The notes beneath the pieces are model-generated. The model saw only the letters and a program-made list of their open reading frames with translations, was not told the DNA's origin and did no database searches. The translations under genes were made by a program, and so were the position numbers. From Leuctra nigra (lineage: Eukaryota; Arthropoda; Insecta; Plecoptera; Leuctridae), in the NCBI GenBank assembly GCA_934045905.1, contig OW203763.1:40640724-40704723 (forward strand): 64,000 bases of DNA, written 5' to 3'. Positions 46,020 to 57,368 of this stretch are shown piece after piece (positions within the stretch are counted from its first letter, which is position 1; every line of letters begins with the position of its first letter).

Positions 46020-46235
46020 TTTCATCACCAAGACGGTAATAATAGAAGAAATCAAATTTAAAAAAAGAGATAACGGAAAAAACGGAAAATAAAAAATTGC
46101 GTTTACTTTAATTGTGTCTTGAATATGAAATGATCTCACATTTCTACTGTGTATTCATCCCTTGAAAAATACAGGCTCGAGTGCCATAAGTGGCGAACGA
46201 ATGCACTGTATTCGATCGCATATTCTCGATAGGTA
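46020..46235 (+). repeat. GACCTCAC/TGTGTATTCATCC block, copy 2
   Basis: Same blocks as at 42690, but one of the two TGTGTATTCATCC motifs is deleted (only CTACTGTGTATTCATCCCTTG remains) and GATCTCAC replaces GACCTCAC. Confidence 0.85.
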
Positions 46236-46775
46236 GTAGAAATACAGTAAACATTCGAAACTTCCCCTCTTTTTAGTCACAAATTATTTCGACGCTAATG
46301 TATTCTTGTAATATGTAAAATGAATGAACAGATAGTTTTGATTGTATTGGGTTTTTTTGTTGATATTTGGCCAAGGAATCTTGATAATGGTTCTATAAAT
46401 ACAGACGAAAAGAGCTGGAGAGCTCGGGTTTCCGTGCTGTTCGATTCATAGTTTGCTTGTGACATCATCTCATTGTTGCGCGGCCATCTTGGTGTAACAT
46501 GTCAGAATGATTGTCAATCTGTTTTTCAGTATTTATTTGATAGTATTTATGGTAACCTGTGCAATTGTAGGCTGCAGAAGAAGTTATTATATGTATAAAA
46601 CCACCTCATTTACAAACTATCTTCAACTAATTGATAATAATTAGTTTAAATCAACTTGACAACTGATACACCAAAATGGCCGAAAATATACTTTTTTACA
46701 TTGTTGATGTAAAACAAAAGAACCTCGAGCAAACTATGAATTGCTCTACGTTCAACCAAACGAGGAGGTCGAGTA

Positions 46776-47160
46776 CCCCCCCCCTCCCCCCCCCTGCCCT
46801 ACGGGGAAAATATTACATTTACACTTATACCTTTTCTCTCAATTTATGCTCGCACGGCATTACATATTTCCCCATACATATTTCAACCTCTACTTATTAC
46901 CCTACTTTGCCATCTTTTGCACTGTCAATCTAAACTAATCTAAACCTCCTTTAGATTAGAGATCTGACAGACCCAACATGCTCTATCTAAGATAGTCAGT
47001 TTTCAAAAATTTCGTTGCGCGGAAGATTTCTAGGGGCAAATCCCTCAGACTCCCCTCGTAAGTCCAGCTCTAAATCTTTATTTTTATAATAGTATTGTCC
47101 CCCCCCCCCCCCCCCCCCCGGGATTTATGTCTGAATTCAACACTGAATTTATTAGATGAT
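46776..47160 (+). mobile_element. Relative of the 26072-26382 hAT, with two poly(C) runs
   Basis: The part 46776-46935 matches 26135-26345 inverted (poly-C, TTTTCTCTCAATT, TTATTACCCTACTTTGCC, CTTTTGCACTGTCAATCT). 47133-47152 reads CTGAATTCAACACTGAA, like the hAT end. C runs at 46777-46794 (with one T) and 47099-47119 (21 C). The left end is not preserved and no target duplication was found. ORFs crossing the C run are artefacts. Confidence 0.55.
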
Positions 47161-47183
47161 AAACACTCGTTTTCCTCTCTTAA

Positions 47184-47710
47184 GGTGGCTGGAGCGATCG
47201 CGGCATAGTCTCAGATCTTCATAATTTTTGTGTGTTTTTATTGCCAGACACAATCCCTGAATAAAATGATACACTTCTCGTGTCTACAGTTTCCGAGATA
47301 ATTTGAGTTATCTCCCCTAGTATGTTATCTTATGGCAGCCAAGTAAAAACGTGACATGTTTAAGCTATAATGAAAATCTATTCTTTTGTACCGAGAGATT
47401 TGAACGAAAAAATATTTTTCTTGTAGATATTCGGACGTACTATCAGGAAAAAATTGAAAACAATACCAACGTTTACTCTTTTTAAAGTTAGAAACAAAAT
47501 CGAAATGATTTTATTATCTCTACCATGTCAAAGCTTTGCTCATTCTCTAATAACATAAAATTGAAACCTCACTTTTGGACTGGATTTGCAAACTAAAAGA
47601 CATTAAAAGAATCTTTTATACTTAAATATAGTCGAAATAGTGAAAAGGTTTCTTGAGCTTACTTTCAAGAAAAAAAAATATTTTTGTATATATCGATCGC
47701 TCCAGGCACC
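47184..47710. mobile_element. TTAA-flanked MITE (527 bp)
   Basis: TTAA at 47180-47183 and 47711-47714 around inverted ends GGTGGCTGGAGCGATCG and CGATCGCTCCAGGCACC (one mismatch in 17). No ORF. Its interior is homologous to 21690-22165. Confidence 0.88.
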
Positions 47711-47789
47711 TTAAAGTACCAAAAATTAGAAATGGCGTGGTTTCTTTAATTTTACTTGCTTTCTACGAGGGATGGACAGTAAAACGTTT

Positions 47790-49960
47790 ATCACCCGGTC
47801 TCTAGGTGATGTCTGTGGAAGGTGAGATGGTCTGCGGACGTGACAAGTCATTAATTTGGCCAAAATTTGATAAATGGCCAGCGAATTGTCTATTATCAAA
47901 AATTGATAAGTGGCAGTTTATTGTTATTATATTTTTATTTTATTTCACTACATTCTACGTCATAATCTGTACTCGGTACTTAAAATTCCTCAAAATTCGG
48001 CTCTCAAATCGGCGATATAAAATTTAGCACTATAGTTTATTGCAATTTGGCGGCCGCCAATTTCAGATACGAAATCGCTGCTTCAGCATTGAAATCTATG
48101 TGAAAACAAGGCACGATTAAATATAGTTTATACGCCAAAAATAGATAACAAAAGCAACACTCGAATTTTAGCAAATATTCCGGAACACCCCAAGTGTACA
48201 GTGTGGGAAACTAGATGGTTCATACTCTGCCTCTCTCTGACCAATAACATAAACATGTTTTTATATGGAGCAGAGAGAGATAGAGTATGAACCATCTAGT
48301 TTCCTTGACTATACCTACCACTCTACTCTATCGATCACTTCTTCGATCTGTGGTAGTTTAAAAACTTCGTTCAAATCCCTCATTTTGGTTCAATTACATC
48401 GCAAATAGACGATATCTAGGAAATGGCGTTGGGATCAATTGTTTTCATATCGCTGTGAAATTATTATATAAATGTAATACTTCACTCAATCACGTATTGC
48501 TTGATCGTAAGGTTCATTATTCCGCACTTTTATCATGGGAATCTCGCCCTTATCCATATCACACACAGATGCCAATTCAGTAATTTGATGTTTTTTCACT
48601 TTCCTGACGACATTTTCAAAATATGAGTTCATATTCGAATTCAGCGAGAAAACTGGAGTAAACCGCTCTAAAATCTAACTGTCTACTTGCAAAAATGAGA
48701 GAGAAAGACCGATTTTAACATTCGTGAAATTGTTCAGATTTAATGTCAAAGTAACAACGTAAGAGCAACCTCGATCTTGCACGTGAAGTCAAAGCAGAGA
48801 AAATAATTTTATTTGAACGATGATTACCGCTAATCCAAGCATTCTAAAGAAAAGTGTTTCAAACAAAAAACGCTCACAATAGGCTAATGCACCGGGGAAA
48901 ATATTGAATTTGACGAATCTTCTTCAAACAGAGGAGAGAAAAATCCTAGGACCTCTTATGTAATGGCATAATTCATATTGATCATCACACATTTGTGAAC
49001 TCGATTTGTTATGTAAATGAACATATGGTGTGTATGAGATAGAACCTAATAATATATAATAAATATTGATTAGAAAGATGCGATTACCACAATAACCACT
49101 GACCAAGTATTCAAAAGAAAAGTATCTCCACACTGAAACACATTTTCAATAAAATAATTTGTATTTCCTTGATTCTTACATGCATTCACTTAACTATGCC
49201 AAAATTATTGATAAAAGAAATGCTTTATAAAATAAATCGTGGACAGTAGATGAAATATAGGGCATCATCCCCAATATATTTGTATGATGCCTACTTATAT
49301 CTCGGAAAGATACACCGTTTTTTTTTAATTTACGTTCAGTATAAAACGTAAAATTGGACCTGACGTCAATGCTTTTTATTTTAAAGAATCTGTTGTTGAA
49401 ATTGCATTCTGTGTCATCATGGAATAAGGTTCCTAGGTTTCCATAGGTCAGATATAGGTATTATTTAAAACACTGACACTTACTTTCTTATATGAAGTAG
49501 GTATTACGTGACGCGTTTGTATTTCTCAAATGCAGTTTTAAATTAACGACTTTATTATTAAATCTAATTATTTTTTTTCGCAGTGAAATGTGTCCATCAT
49601 ATTATCGCCAAGACGATAATAATAATAGAAACAATCAAATTATTCAACAAAAAATAAAAAATATGTTTACTTTAATTGTGTCTTGAATATGAAATGACCT
49701 CACGAGCTACCTGTGTATTCGGCCCTTGGACCTCACTTTCCTACTGTGTATTCATACCTTGGACCTCACATTGATTCGAATATTAATAAATAAAAAAACG
49801 GACTCAAGTTCCACAAGTGACGAACTAATTCAGTGTAGATATTCGATTACATATTCAAGGTAGCAAATAGTATAAATTCGATCTTTACCTATTTCATATT
49901 CACAAATGATTTCAAAGTTAATGTATTCCTGTAATATGTACAATAAATGAACAGATAGTT
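47790..49960 (+). repeat. Large direct duplication, copy 2
   Basis: Homologue of 43370-46340, shorter because it lacks the two insertions and the 43541-44190 segment. Contains the hairpin MITE at 48207-48322 and the motif block at 49600-49860 with both TGTGTATTC motifs. No genes. Confidence 0.9.
49600..49860 (+). repeat. GACCTCAC/TGTGTATTC block, copy 3
   Basis: CGCCAAGACGATAATAATAA, TTGTGTCTTGAATATGAAAT, GACCTCACGAGCTACC, TGTGTATTCGGCCCTTGGAC, TGTGTATTCATACCTTGGAC, CTCACATT. Completes the threefold occurrence within the large unit. Confidence 0.85.
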
Positions 49961-50529
49961 TTTAAAGTATATTTTTTTGTTGCTGTTTGGCAACAAAATT
50001 GATTCTCCGCTCGCTAAGATTTAGACGCAGAAGGAAATTGCTCGACACTTAGCCAGTGTAACAATAAGCCAACGCGATAAGAGAGGTAGGCAACTAGACA
50101 CCCCCGCTGATAAGAAGCCTTGCCACTTTCAAGGTTGAGAACATGGACCTCGGACAATCGGTTACAATTGTGTTGGAGATACACAACAGACTCATTCCTT
50201 CGTCCGTGTTATAACAGGGCAACCAATAGTCGTATTAAAGCCATCAACAAATCAATAAATTCACAGCGTTATATTTTTGATATTTAATCGATTTTACTTT
50301 TTTGGGTGTGTAAACGTGACGTACAAGTTTCATGGAAAGATTGGATGAATTACTTTGTTTTGTGTATTGCCTGACAAAACGTTTGCTATTGATAATACAA
50401 GTTTAAACTATAATACACAATTAATATCTTTGTACGTATACCTCTCTTCCCACTTCGAAAACAATATTATTCAGGCGTTGCAGGCTTTAAAAGATTCTAC
50501 AGTATATTGTGCTCTGCCTGCTCCAACAC
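49961..50529. other. Inner part of the large unit, no gene
   Basis: A moderately GC-richer patch at 50030-50240 is unlike the surroundings and has no ORF or recognised motif. The plus ORF 50355-50621 runs into the inverted array. Confidence 0.4.
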
Positions 50530-50792
50530 AGACCTCGGAAACAATAAGAACATTCATGTATGTGTTTACTCTAGACCTCGAAGTGATTGTAGCATATTTT
50601 ACACTCTGTGTGTCACAATAGAAACCTCGGAATCAATTAGAACATTCATTTCTGTGTACTCTAGACCTCGAATTGATTGTTGCATCTTTTACACTCTGTG
50701 TGTCACAACTGAAACCTCGGAATCAATTAGAACATTCATTTCTGTGTACTCTCGACCTCAAAGTGATTGGAGCATCTTTTTTCCGTGTGTTT
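50530..50792 (-). repeat. 90-92-bp tandem array, right (inverted)
   Basis: ACCTCGGAA starts at 50532, 50624 and 50714. The reverse complement aligns block by block with the left array (CGAGGTCTAGAGTACACAGA, ATGAATGTTCTAATTG, TCCGAGGT, ACACACAGA-GTGTAAAA) at perhaps 75%. The plus-strand ORF 50507-50794 is a repeat artefact. Confidence 0.9.
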
Positions 50793-51442
50793 AAAATGTG
50801 GAGCGGTTATTTGTATTTAAAACAATCAAAATCAAAATAAGTTTTAATTCGCATGTTATTACGTATATTCAATTTTCCTTTTTTATAATTTTCTTATGTA
50901 TATAATCTTATGTAACAGCTTATTTGCGTTCGGTTGGGGTTATTTATGGAGATTTTACTCAAACTTCATTTCAGTAAACATTACTGTAGCCATCAGATGA
51001 AGAGAAAGATCATCTTAATCTATTGGCCATTCACATTTCCCAATCATAGGATGACCTCACTCTGTGATATGTAGTTGTTATTGTGTAGGGAATTCAAATA
51101 TTTGAATGATGGATGTTCATTGGCTGTTTCAAATTTAAAGGGTTCCCGATATATGAGTCGAGACCTCGAAATCGCGATGAAAAACACCCGACGTGTGTAT
51201 AGGTGCTGTGTATAAACTATTTAAGTGCAGCCCTGGCGGATACACGCCTGAACTAAGAGTTCGGACAAATAGTACTATCCGAGATCATCGCTAAAATTTG
51301 AAGAGAGGAGCCCAGGGAAATAGTTGTCCATATATCCAATGCTAAATAATCCGAGATCATCGGTCGAGACCTCGGACTGAAAAATGACCTCGGAGCCCTG
51401 TTGTGTATTCACCCGCATGATCTCGGATAGGTATCAATGCTA
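50793..51442 (-). repeat. Right terminal region with GAGGTC/GAGATC motifs
   Basis: GAGACCTCG or CCGAGATCATCG motifs occur at 51167, 51288, 51350, 51367 and 51417, with TGTGTATTCACCC just inside the end. Together they mirror the left 41034-41420 zone (CCGAGGTC..GTGAATACAC repeats). Confidence 0.7.
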
Positions 51443-51443
51443 A

Positions 51444-51445
<2 letters not shown>

Positions 51446-51482
<37 letters not shown>

Positions 51483-51520
51483 AGAAAGTGCCGTAAGAGT
51501 CAAGTGGAGACGCTAGCTAA
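51446..51520 (+). repeat. (CA)n tract and continuation of the dispersed repeat
   Basis: (CA)17 then GAGAGAAAGTGCCGTAAGAG and GTGGAGACGCTAGC. The same GAGAGAAAGTGCC sequence follows the A/CA tract at 56691-56730. This looks like the 3' half of the repeat whose 5' half ends at 40546. Confidence 0.65.
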
Positions 51521-53092
51521 ATTACGGTTGGAAAGAAGTCGGGGGCTCAGCTCCCGAGAAAATTGTAGTTCAAGGTCATTCGATTTGGCGCAATTTTGAA
51601 TCGCAAATTAGTTATTTTCGCGAAATATAAATTACTAGAATGTCCACAAATTGGCAATAAATTTTGCAAATGCAGGGCCGTGGTGGGACGTATAGCCCTG
51701 AGAATTTTTTAAATTTGAACTTAATTTCAATCGTTTTGGTAAGTTTTTGACATGATCTGCTTCTTTCTTTTATTTTTTGTCCACATATTATTTGTTTGGA
51801 GACATAACGAAACGTAAATCGTCGTTTGCCTAAAAAATACCTAGTTATGCTGAAAGTGCCACCTATCTGAATGTGCCATCGTACGCGGTCGTATACAAAT
51901 AAAACCAGCTCTGTTTATGCCCCCATCAAGCTAATAGTAATCGCAAGTACAAAGATATTCTTCGAATATGAGAAAGATTCTTCTTTGTAAGTCCTGTAGG
52001 GCAGTACTTTTTGTAGAAATTGGATGATCGTATTAGTGGTATACGTACATGCAGTAAGTATTTCTTTAAGTAGGTAATGTGGACTTCGTAGACCACTTCC
52101 GTTTAGCACGTTGTATAGAAATGTGAATGTTTTGTTTATTGTCTATAGTTTAGAGCAGATTAGATTATACATCACAACTTGTTGCGATTATAATAGGTAG
52201 CAATAGGCGCATAATTCCACATAAACAAACTGTGTGAAAGAAAGAGTTGTGCATGGATTCGAAGTTTAGGGTTGGGCTGCGAGCGACGTTTGTAGAAGAT
52301 CCCATAGCGGCATAGCACTGTGTCAAAACTAGTGAAAGCCCATCAATAAGACATCAGTCACTAATGAGACCTAAGTTTAAACAACACTACTAATATTAAA
52401 TACGACCTCAATTCAATTAACTAGATTGATTTGAATGTAACACTCTCGACTCTTAACTATTCTACTAACTATGGGAATGTTGAGTAGGTCTTAGATAAAC
52501 TAGGTGACAACTTATCTGTGTAAAGCAACTACATAGTAGAAGGGTTTTCCCACGGTATAAGTGTCTATCTACTTTCAGGCACACTATTAATTCGAATATT
52601 ATTTAGTCAAATCGACCCATAACGTTGAAAACATTCATTGAAAATTTTAAATACTAAAATATTTATGCAGTTTAAAAATGCAATCAAATATCACCTAATA
52701 TTCAGTACAGCCACGTTTATTACTTCGCAGTAAGGAGTCTAGATCTTGTTGCGCGCGCCACCCTGGTAAGGAGAGTAAACTGCCCATGCTCTCTGGGTTA
52801 ATTTCTAGCACCAAAACATGCTAAAAAAAGTCTGCCTACTGCCCAAGTTGTCTTCCTAGCGGGGGAATTTGGAATCATTTACTTACGCCGATGGCTCAGC
52901 CGATAGCTGTTAATAGTTGTGGAAATCAAGAACGGTACAATTTTCGATTTAGAAGGCGCAGCTCACAATTCAAACAATTGAGGTAAACATTCTGTAATTC
53001 CGATGTTTGGGATGAATGGTTAATTAAACTTCATTTAATTACAATAATATACATATAATTATAAATATAATACATAAATATCAGTATTTAAA
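51521..53092. other. Anonymous sequence
   Basis: AT-rich. Only short ORFs. No repeat ends, RNA genes or exon-like segments recognised. The region directly upstream of 53093 is very AT-rich. Confidence 0.5.
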
Positions 53093-53169
53093 ATGCCCCG
53101 AAGGTGTTTTATACCAAAGTGTGATTTAGTTAATAGGAAAGTGAAGAGATCCACTTTCAGTGCACCAAA
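53093..53169 (+). CDS. THAP-like first exon (partial)
   Basis: ATG at 53093 opens MPRRCFIPKCDL then NRKVKRSTFSAPK. Two cysteines spaced CxxxxC near the start, a basic stretch, and FSAPK in the place of the usual FPxD/FPKD give the pattern of the N-terminal strand of a THAP zinc finger (C2CH, DNA-binding, common in host proteins and P-element-type transposases). After K the frame reaches a stop at 53177, or a GT donor at 53171 could end an exon. The remaining THAP residues (second C-H pair, W, AVPTIF-like motif) are not found downstream. It could be an isolated remnant. Confidence 0.35.
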
Positions 53170-53845
53170 GGTCTGCTAATTTATATGAGATTCATCATCA
53201 TTTTATCATTGTATTCATTATTTATTAACAATAATATTCCTACTGCTCAGATAAAAATTGTGCACGTCAGTTATTGGAGTTAATTACGAAATAATTACAT
53301 ACAAAAAGTGTCAATCCCTTCAAATGTCAACAAAACATGTTAGGTTAGTGTTTCGTTTCCACTTCACAGTGATTCAAGTAAACATGTTCAGCTAGAATCG
53401 TTGCTGTTTTACTGACTGAGCCGTAGTAGCCGTCAATTGAACAAGCACACATATGTATCCAAGTGGCAGTATTTTTTCTTGGTTTTCGAAGATTCTGGGT
53501 GTTTAAATTTTCAAAGGTTTGCACTCCATACCAGGGCGGCGCACGCAACCAGACTCCTTATTCGCAGTCAAGACTCGAAAAAAAAATTACATAGAGGTCA
53601 TTTGAATTCCCTAACCTCCGGCAAAGATAATGTTATTATATGACGATCTGACTCACTGACCGTCTCTATTGCAGTATTTACAATTCACCAATATACGGTC
53701 ATCTGTGTACTGCGGCTTGCCTGTCAATGCGAGCTAATGGGGACCCCTGGCTGGATTCTTTTGAATGTGTCCCTACCACCAATATCAAATCGAAAATATC
53801 AATACTGTCATCGACAATCAACAGTAACCCAACTGTTATTAGAAT
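53170..53845. other. Anonymous sequence
   Basis: No convincing exon. Overlapping short ORFs on both strands at 53345-53643 are not recognised. Ends at the hAT target duplication (53846-53853). Confidence 0.5.
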
Positions 53846-54406
53846 ATTACTACTAGGGATGGCACCCGGTAAAATTTACCGGTAAATTAAGGTAAATTTA
53901 CCGGTAAATTTACCAATTATTAATTTACCGGTAAAAAAATTGTAAATTTTGTTTTTTTGATCCTCTCCAATGTATGAATGAATGGAGATATCAAATTTTA
54001 AGTAAAAACTATAAGTAAACATCAGTGTGACAACATTAGCAGTTAGGCATATTTTACGTTGATTTTTGGTTGTCCTCAATCATTCAGAAAGATACCTTCA
54101 TGATTTCATCCATATACCATTACATACTTCCAATGTCGGAATCTCTCTTCAGGTTTGCTTGTTTAGCAGACAGAGATTGTAACTTGATCAAATTGGTGGT
54201 CAACAATTCCTCTTGGGAGAATAGCACAGGCAGCATGGCATAGCCTACACCATAGACATTGTATAGCCTTCGGTATACTAGGAAAACGCTCAGTGTAACG
54301 AGTTGATGAGCGAGCACAGAACATGCAACATCCCCATAGTAACGATGCACGACACGGCACAAGACGATTTTCTCTGCAATTTTTCAATCTCCATAATACT
54401 CTGGAT

Positions 54407-55271
54407 TAGGGCTCCCATCCGTACCGTTTTTGACGGGACAGTCCCTTCTTTTGAGGTAGTGTCCCATTGTCCCCACAACATTTTAAAAACCCTGTATTTG
54501 TCCCGTTTTTCTAACAAGTCAAAAATCCCACTCATTTTCATTCAAATGCACTCTGCATCGATAATAAATATAAAAATAAATATCATCTAAATCATGATTG
54601 TCATTGACTTCCTTTGGTTTATCCCTCATCTTTTATACAAAACAAACGTAACCTCTTTGGAGACATTTAAAATAGGTAGGTAATAGGTACATGATAATAA
54701 TTAGTAGGCACCTATTCAAGGAAACAAAACTAAAGTTCGTTCACGATAAGAATATCACTGACGTTTTAGTCGATCACATCGTTCATTGGTCAGTCACTTG
54801 AACACTGCCCTGTCAATGGCAAGACTTTCTTCTTTGTATTATTGAAATTGTATAAATTATGTCAAATACACAATTTTTAAAGTAGTAAATATTATAAAAA
54901 TTCAATAAAATTGATTTATTTTTATCTACAGCCGTATTATACACATTTTTTGATTATTATATTGATATTTACATGTTTAGGTATACGTTCACTTGACTAA
55001 GGTAGTACACGCCGCCATTACGGCTTGCAATTCTAATCGTGAATTAACTTTACGCACGTTCAATAAAAAGAAACACAATTTATTTCCTGTCAAAAGTGCG
55101 TAGAATTGCTCTAAATCATGTTATGAATTTCAAATTTTTCCCGGGGCTATGCGCCCCGGACCCGCATTTAGCTGGGAGGCCACTCCCCCAGACCCCCCAT
55201 TGTTGTCGCACGGGATTTTATATCTGGAATTTTTTGTCCCGCTTTTTCACATTTAGATTATGGGAGCCCTA
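54407..55271. mobile_element. Nested hAT 1 (865 bp)
   Basis: Ends TAGGGCTCCCAT and ATGGGAGCCCTA with exact target duplication CTCTGGAT (54399-54406, 55272-55279). The GC-rich block at 55138-55202 (CCGGGGCTATGCGCCCCGG, ACCCGCA, CAGACCCCCCATTGTT) is shared with the hAT at 34681-35501 despite different TIRs. No transposase. Confidence 0.93.
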
Positions 55272-55279
55272 CTCTGGAT

Positions 55280-55760
55280 GAATAACAGATCCATTGTGTC
55301 GTGAAGTCTTACCTACATACCTTCTCCAGAAATCTCTTGTGACATCCCATACTAAACTCGTAAAATTACAATTAATACTTGACTGATTGGGCTTACAATA
55401 TGTAAAATTTAATATTAAGTTGGTCTTGATCACCATGCAAAATTTGTACTTAATGTGAACATTTTTATTGTCAACTAATCAGAAGACATTATTTAAACTT
55501 AAACCAATTAGAGGATTTGGCCTTCGTACTGCATCCGATTTTATGCGCTAGCTCAAAAATGCTTTCATTTTACTGTACATTGTGGATAGCTTGGCTGCTC
55601 TACAGGCCTTGCCTTGGAACAGAAGCTTAAAGAAGGCAGGGATGACAATTTAGTATACATTTTTCAAGATTATGGAATAAAATGACCTTAAAAATACAAA
55701 ACTTTTGAAAATGACGACAGATTATACTGAAAATTGGCAAAAATACCTAAAATGTTGGTA
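55280..55760 (+). repeat. Fragment of the AAATTTCAGATCGAT dispersed repeat
   Basis: Contains AAACCAATTAGAGGATTTGG, echoing GAGCCAATAGGAGGATTTGG at 56435 and GAACCAATCACGGGAGCCC at 56561. These lie at about 120-bp steps, so the repeat has an internal tandem structure. It belongs to the DNA into which hAT 2 inserted. Confidence 0.5.
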
Positions 55761-55768
55761 CCAATGAC

Positions 55769-56349
55769 CAGTCTTGGGTAGTAACGTAACGAAAGTAACG
55801 CGTTACTGTAACGAAATTACTTTTTTGGGTAACGAGCCGGTAATTTCATTACAAAATTTTTGAAGTAACGTCCGAGTAATTTCACTACTTTTTTCCAAGT
55901 AATTTGAGGTTAGTAACGCGTTACAAATTGCCGCGCCCCCCCACTGTTGTTTTCGTACATCATTTTCAAGTTGTTGAACTAATTTCACGATCAGTAAGAT
56001 GAATTTGAACCTGAATTGATATATCTTTTTCTTTTGGACGTTTTTTTTAAATTATAACCACCTAGAATCGCCTTGTAAAATAATGTAAAATGGATATTTT
56101 CACTAAAATGACATAAGAATCCCATTGCATGCTGGTTGTAGGATAGGCGCCATTTTTATTATTTTGTGTTGTGTACATTTCGGAAATCACGGAAAATTTC
56201 GAAGTAATTTCGTTACTATTTTTCATGAAATGTAAAGTAATTTCATTACTTCTTAATAATGGTAACGGAAAAGTAATTTTACTACATTTTAACCCATGTA
56301 ACTTGTAACGTAATTTCATTACTTTTTAAAAGTAATTTACCCAAGTCTG
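55769..56349. mobile_element. Nested hAT 2 (581 bp) with GTAAC/TTACT repeats
   Basis: Ends CAGTCTTGGGTAGTAACG and TTACCCAAGTCTG with exact target duplication CCAATGAC (55761-55768, 56350-56357). Subterminal iterations of AACGCGTTAC, GTAATTTCATTAC and AGTAATTT on both sides. No ORF of interest. Confidence 0.93.
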
Positions 56350-56357
56350 CCAATGAC

Positions 56358-56750
56358 CACGCATGATTTAAGTTGATCGGTCAATCTGTTCTAGTTTAAA
56401 TGTCAAAATCACATGAAAAATGGTTTTAAATTTGAGCCAATAGGAGGATTTGGCTGAAACTTTTTATGATTGGGTACAATGTTGGTTGCAATGTTTTTGC
56501 CAAATTTCAAATTGATTGATGCAACCAATCGAAAGATAATTTTTTTAAAATTTGAACCAATCACGGGAGCCCATTCAAAAACGATCCCAGGGACCGCATA
56601 GAGTACGTTAGTATGTGTACAAAATTTCAGATCGATTGCTTGAGCGGTTTGACCTGGGCTGTGACCACAAAAAAAAAAAAAAAAAAAAAACACAGAGAGA
56701 AAGTGCCATAATAGTACCGTGGTGACGCTCGCTACGCTCGCTCAACAATG
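56358..56750 (+). repeat. Dispersed repeat with A22 and GAGAGAAAGTGCC
   Basis: Continuation of 55280-55760 after hAT 2. ACAAAATTTCAGATCGATTG, GAGCGGTTTGACCTGGGCTG, A22 (56668-56690), CACAGAGAGAAAGTGCC, ACGCTCGCTACGCTCGCTC. This copy gives the uninterrupted arrangement of the repeat that is split at 40546/51446. Confidence 0.7.
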
Positions 56751-57054
56751 TCTATGCCTACACTAGATTGGTCGAATCAATGCTATTCGGCTATATCATC
56801 CCTTATCAATATGGAGTATTGTCATTATTAACATTGATTATAGATGTAGGTATTGTTATTGTCCTGACTGCGGTAATCTTTGTAAATGGGTCAAATAATA
56901 AAGTAGGGTCATTTTTGTATTTGGTATAGTCATAAATTGGTATCTGCCATCATTTTTCAAAATTTACCGCTGACCAGTAAATTTACCGGTAAAATTTACC
57001 GGTAAATTTACCGATTTTTTCAAACCCGGTAAAAGTGCCATCCCTAATTACTAC

Positions 57055-57368
57055 ACATAACAAGTCCAATACGCTCCAAAATATTAACAGTTCTCGTTTT
57101 ATGGATAATCGGGATTGCAACCTGCTAATTTCCAGAATGTTGTCTAGGCGAGGACTAATTCTTACATTTCTCACTGAGATTTCTGCACCATTTAACAACA
57201 AAATACAATTTTCCACCTGTAATATTTATTAATAGATTTATCATGATTCATGAGAAATCATGCCTGGAGATATGCCTTCAGCCAGAATGTTAAAAATATT
57301 TTCGGGTCCGCTAGGAATGCTAGTACCACAGTTGGTTCACCGGGCATAAGAGAGATAAGAGGACTCAC
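57055..57368. other. Intron-like sequence downstream of the exon (minus)
   Basis: No ORF of interest. Begins on the minus strand with the donor GTGAGTCC (57361-57368). Contains the right target duplication of the outer hAT at its far end. Confidence 0.4.

Larger units (their letters stand above)
43370..46340 (+). repeat. Large direct duplication, copy 1
   Basis: Homologous to 47790-49960 in order: CCTCTAGGTGAT with GCAAGTCATTAATT (43370-43540), GGCGGCCGCCAATTTCAGAT (44195), the hairpin at 44575-44690, CATATCACACACAGATGCCA, GTGAACTCGATTTGTTATGT, and AATCGTGGACAG through the GTGTATTCATCC block (46020-46235). About 90% alike in the best parts. Copy 1 holds at least two insertions missing from copy 2 (44267-44507 and 45810-45854). 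Paired ORFs at 45163-45514 and 48924-49133 are homologous but shifted, so not genes. Confidence 0.9.
41017..51442. mobile_element. Candidate 10.4-kb non-coding element, inverted ends
   Basis: Left end GCATTGGGCCCCATCCGAGG, TCAGTGAATACACA corresponds to the reverse complement of the right end (GCATTGATACCTATCCGAGA, TCATGCGGGTGAATACACA). Both ends abut (CA)n tracts. CGAGGTC and GAATACAC motifs recur through the outer parts, forming an 89-bp array on the left (41762-42224) and its inverted counterpart on the right (50530-50792). A multi-kb direct duplication lies between. No ORF exceeds 100 codons. Whether this is a single mobile unit is inference; a large satellite-like composite is the alternative. 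Confidence 0.5.
53854..57046. mobile_element. Outer hAT element (3.2 kb) hosting two hATs
   Basis: Ends TAGGGATGGCAC...GTGCCATCCCTA and exact 8-bp duplication ATTACTAC (53846-53853, 57047-57054). Both subterminal zones are rich in GGTAAATTTACC palindromes, which could bind the transposase. Two complete hATs are inserted inside. With these removed about 1.75 kb remains, some of it another dispersed repeat with a poly-A tract (56668-56690). No hAT transposase motif is seen; the minus ORFs at 54120-54541 cross into the inner element and are not recognised. Confidence 0.92.
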
